In this document: positions 4,924 through 5,689 of the stretch, one piece after another
How positions within the stretch are numbered: position 1 is the stretch's first letter
Layout of the letters: every line of letters starts with the position of its first letter
DNA from: Gammaproteobacteria bacterium
GTDB lineage: Bacteria; Pseudomonadota; Gammaproteobacteria; SZUA-140
Length of the DNA stretch: 5,689 nucleotides
NCBI GenBank assembly: GCA_003230195.1
Contig: QIHH01000060.1
Location: forward strand, 1 to 5,689
Reading direction: 5' to 3'
Notes under the pieces: model-generated
What the model was told of the DNA's origin: nothing
The model's input: the letters and a program-made list of their open reading frames with translations, nothing else
Databases searched by the model: none
Made by a program: the position numbers and the translations under genes

Positions 4924-5689
4924 GTGATTAGAAAATTCTGCCAGAAAATTTCAGAGCATAAGGCGTTTGAACACTTTGTGGTCGCGGTGATCGTCATTAA
5001 CGGCGCGATATTGGGGCTGGAGACTTCGGCCGATATTGACGCTCAATATGGCACTTGGCTACAGATGGGGAACCATATTGTGCTGGGGATCTTTATTCTT
5101 GAGGCGATCATTAAAATTACTGCAGTCGCACCACAGTGGAAACGCTATTTTGGCAATGGCTGGAATCTGTTTGATTTCACGGTGGTGGTGCTGTCACTGA
5201 TTCCGTTTACCGGTGATCTGGCGATGGTGGCGCGCCTGTTGCGCCTGTTACGGGTACTGCGTCTGATTTCGGCAATCCCGGAGCTGCGCATGATCGTCTC
5301 GACATTGATCCGTTCAATCCCTAGCATGGCGAATGTGTTGCTGTTGATGAGCATTATTTTTTATATCTATGCGGTAGCGGGTTATCACCTGTTCCATGCG
5401 CATGATCCAGAACATTGGCGTACATTGGGTATCTCATTGCTAACATTGTTTCGTATAGTCACACTCGAAGACTGGACTGATGTGATGTATACCGCGATGG
5501 ACATGCACCCACTGGCGTGGATCTACTTCGTTAGTTTTGTCATAATGGGGACGTTTGTGATTATAAACCTCTTTATTGCGGTGGTGTTGAATAACCTAGA
5601 AGAGGCGAAGATTGAGCGTCTGGAGCAATTACAACCGCCAGTGTCACGTGATGAGCTGTTACGTGAATTGCGCCAGACACAGCAGTTGC
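4924..5689 (+). CDS. Voltage-gated cation channel of the bacterial NaChBac/NavAb type, 3' end beyond the window
   Basis: Inner-membrane ion channel; by family it assembles as a tetramer, each subunit with six helices. Visible in 255 codons: S1 (about 17-33, FVVAVIVINGAILGL), S2 (45-66, with acidic E60 in FILEAIIK), S3 (80-95, WNLFDF with D84), and voltage sensor S4 with Arg every third residue at 104, 107, 110 and 113 (ARLLRLLRVLRL). Then come an S4-S5 linker with IPELR, S5 (about 135-157), the pore helix with selectivity filter TLEDWTD (180-186), and S6 (199-222, ending INLFIAVVLNN). A charged, probably coiled-coil tail begins at EEAKIERLEQL. All sensor and pore elements are intact. The start is GTG at 4924, with AAAAGG nine bases upstream and a good promoter; there is no upstream in-frame ATG with support. 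Related channels are roughly 260-290 residues, so only a short tail should be missing. The filter differs from classic Na+-selective forms (TLESWAS, TLESWSM), so the preferred ion is uncertain. Confidence 0.93.
   Translation, partial: MIRKFCQKISEHKAFEHFVVAVIVINGAILGLETSADIDAQYGTWLQMGNHIVLGIFILEAIIKITAVAPQWKRYFGNGWNLFDFTVVVLSLIPFTGDLAMVARLLRLLRVLRLISAIPELRMIVSTLIRSIPSMANVLLLMSIIFYIYAVAGYHLFHAHDPEHWRTLGISLLTLFRIVTLEDWTDVMYTAMDMHPLAWIYFVSFVIMGTFVIINLFIAVVLNNLEEAKIERLEQLQPPVSRDELLRELRQTQQL

Noticed and set aside
1..5689. CRISPR arrays, tRNA or rRNA genes, toxin-antitoxin pair or a new defence island
   Set aside because: I looked for spaced repeats, clover-leaf patterns and paired small genes on both strands and found none. 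The mobile remnants at the left are decayed and carry no intact cargo.

Overview
The window looks like chromosomal DNA of a gammaproteobacterium of moderate GC content. The evidence is a close relative of E. coli YheS and a YchJ-family protein, both collinear with the E. coli proteins as I recall them. Genus or species cannot be called from this sequence.

Layout. Positions 1-740 are a graveyard of broken mobile and accessory genes, all reading on the minus strand. In order there is an IS5-family transposase remnant (two in-frame stops and an internal deletion that removes the middle catalytic Asp), the C-terminal scrap of an AAA ATPase/DUF4143 gene, and the right end of an IS66-family element. 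The IS66 terminus (GTAAGCG) meets the DUF4143 scrap at a sharp junction, so an old insertion boundary is still readable. Positions 790-2088 carry a two-gene minus-strand operon: ychJ (two SEC-C zinc motifs), then a GNAT acetyltransferase 24 bp downstream. Positions 2089-2238 are a divergent promoter region. Positions 2239-4143 hold yheS, a complete ABC-F ATPase of the ribosome-associated type. Positions 4252-4590 encode a small unrecognised protein with two predicted membrane helices, behind its own extended -10 promoter. Positions 4591-4923 are non-coding, with short hairpins and a good sigma-70 promoter. From a GTG at 4924 to the window edge runs a six-helix voltage-gated cation channel of the bacterial NaChBac/NavAb type. 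It is open at the 3' edge.

How the parts relate. The intact genes look like ordinary core or semi-core genes, not a dedicated defence or biosynthetic island, and I see no CRISPR array, toxin-antitoxin pair or RNA gene. YheS probably acts on ribosomes. YchJ and the GNAT protein are probably co-transcribed, but no shared pathway can be read from the sequence. The most notable item is the channel's selectivity filter, TLEDWTD, which carries more acidic residues than the Na+-selective TLESWSM/TLESWAS filters and resembles the filters of engineered Ca2+-selective NavAb variants.
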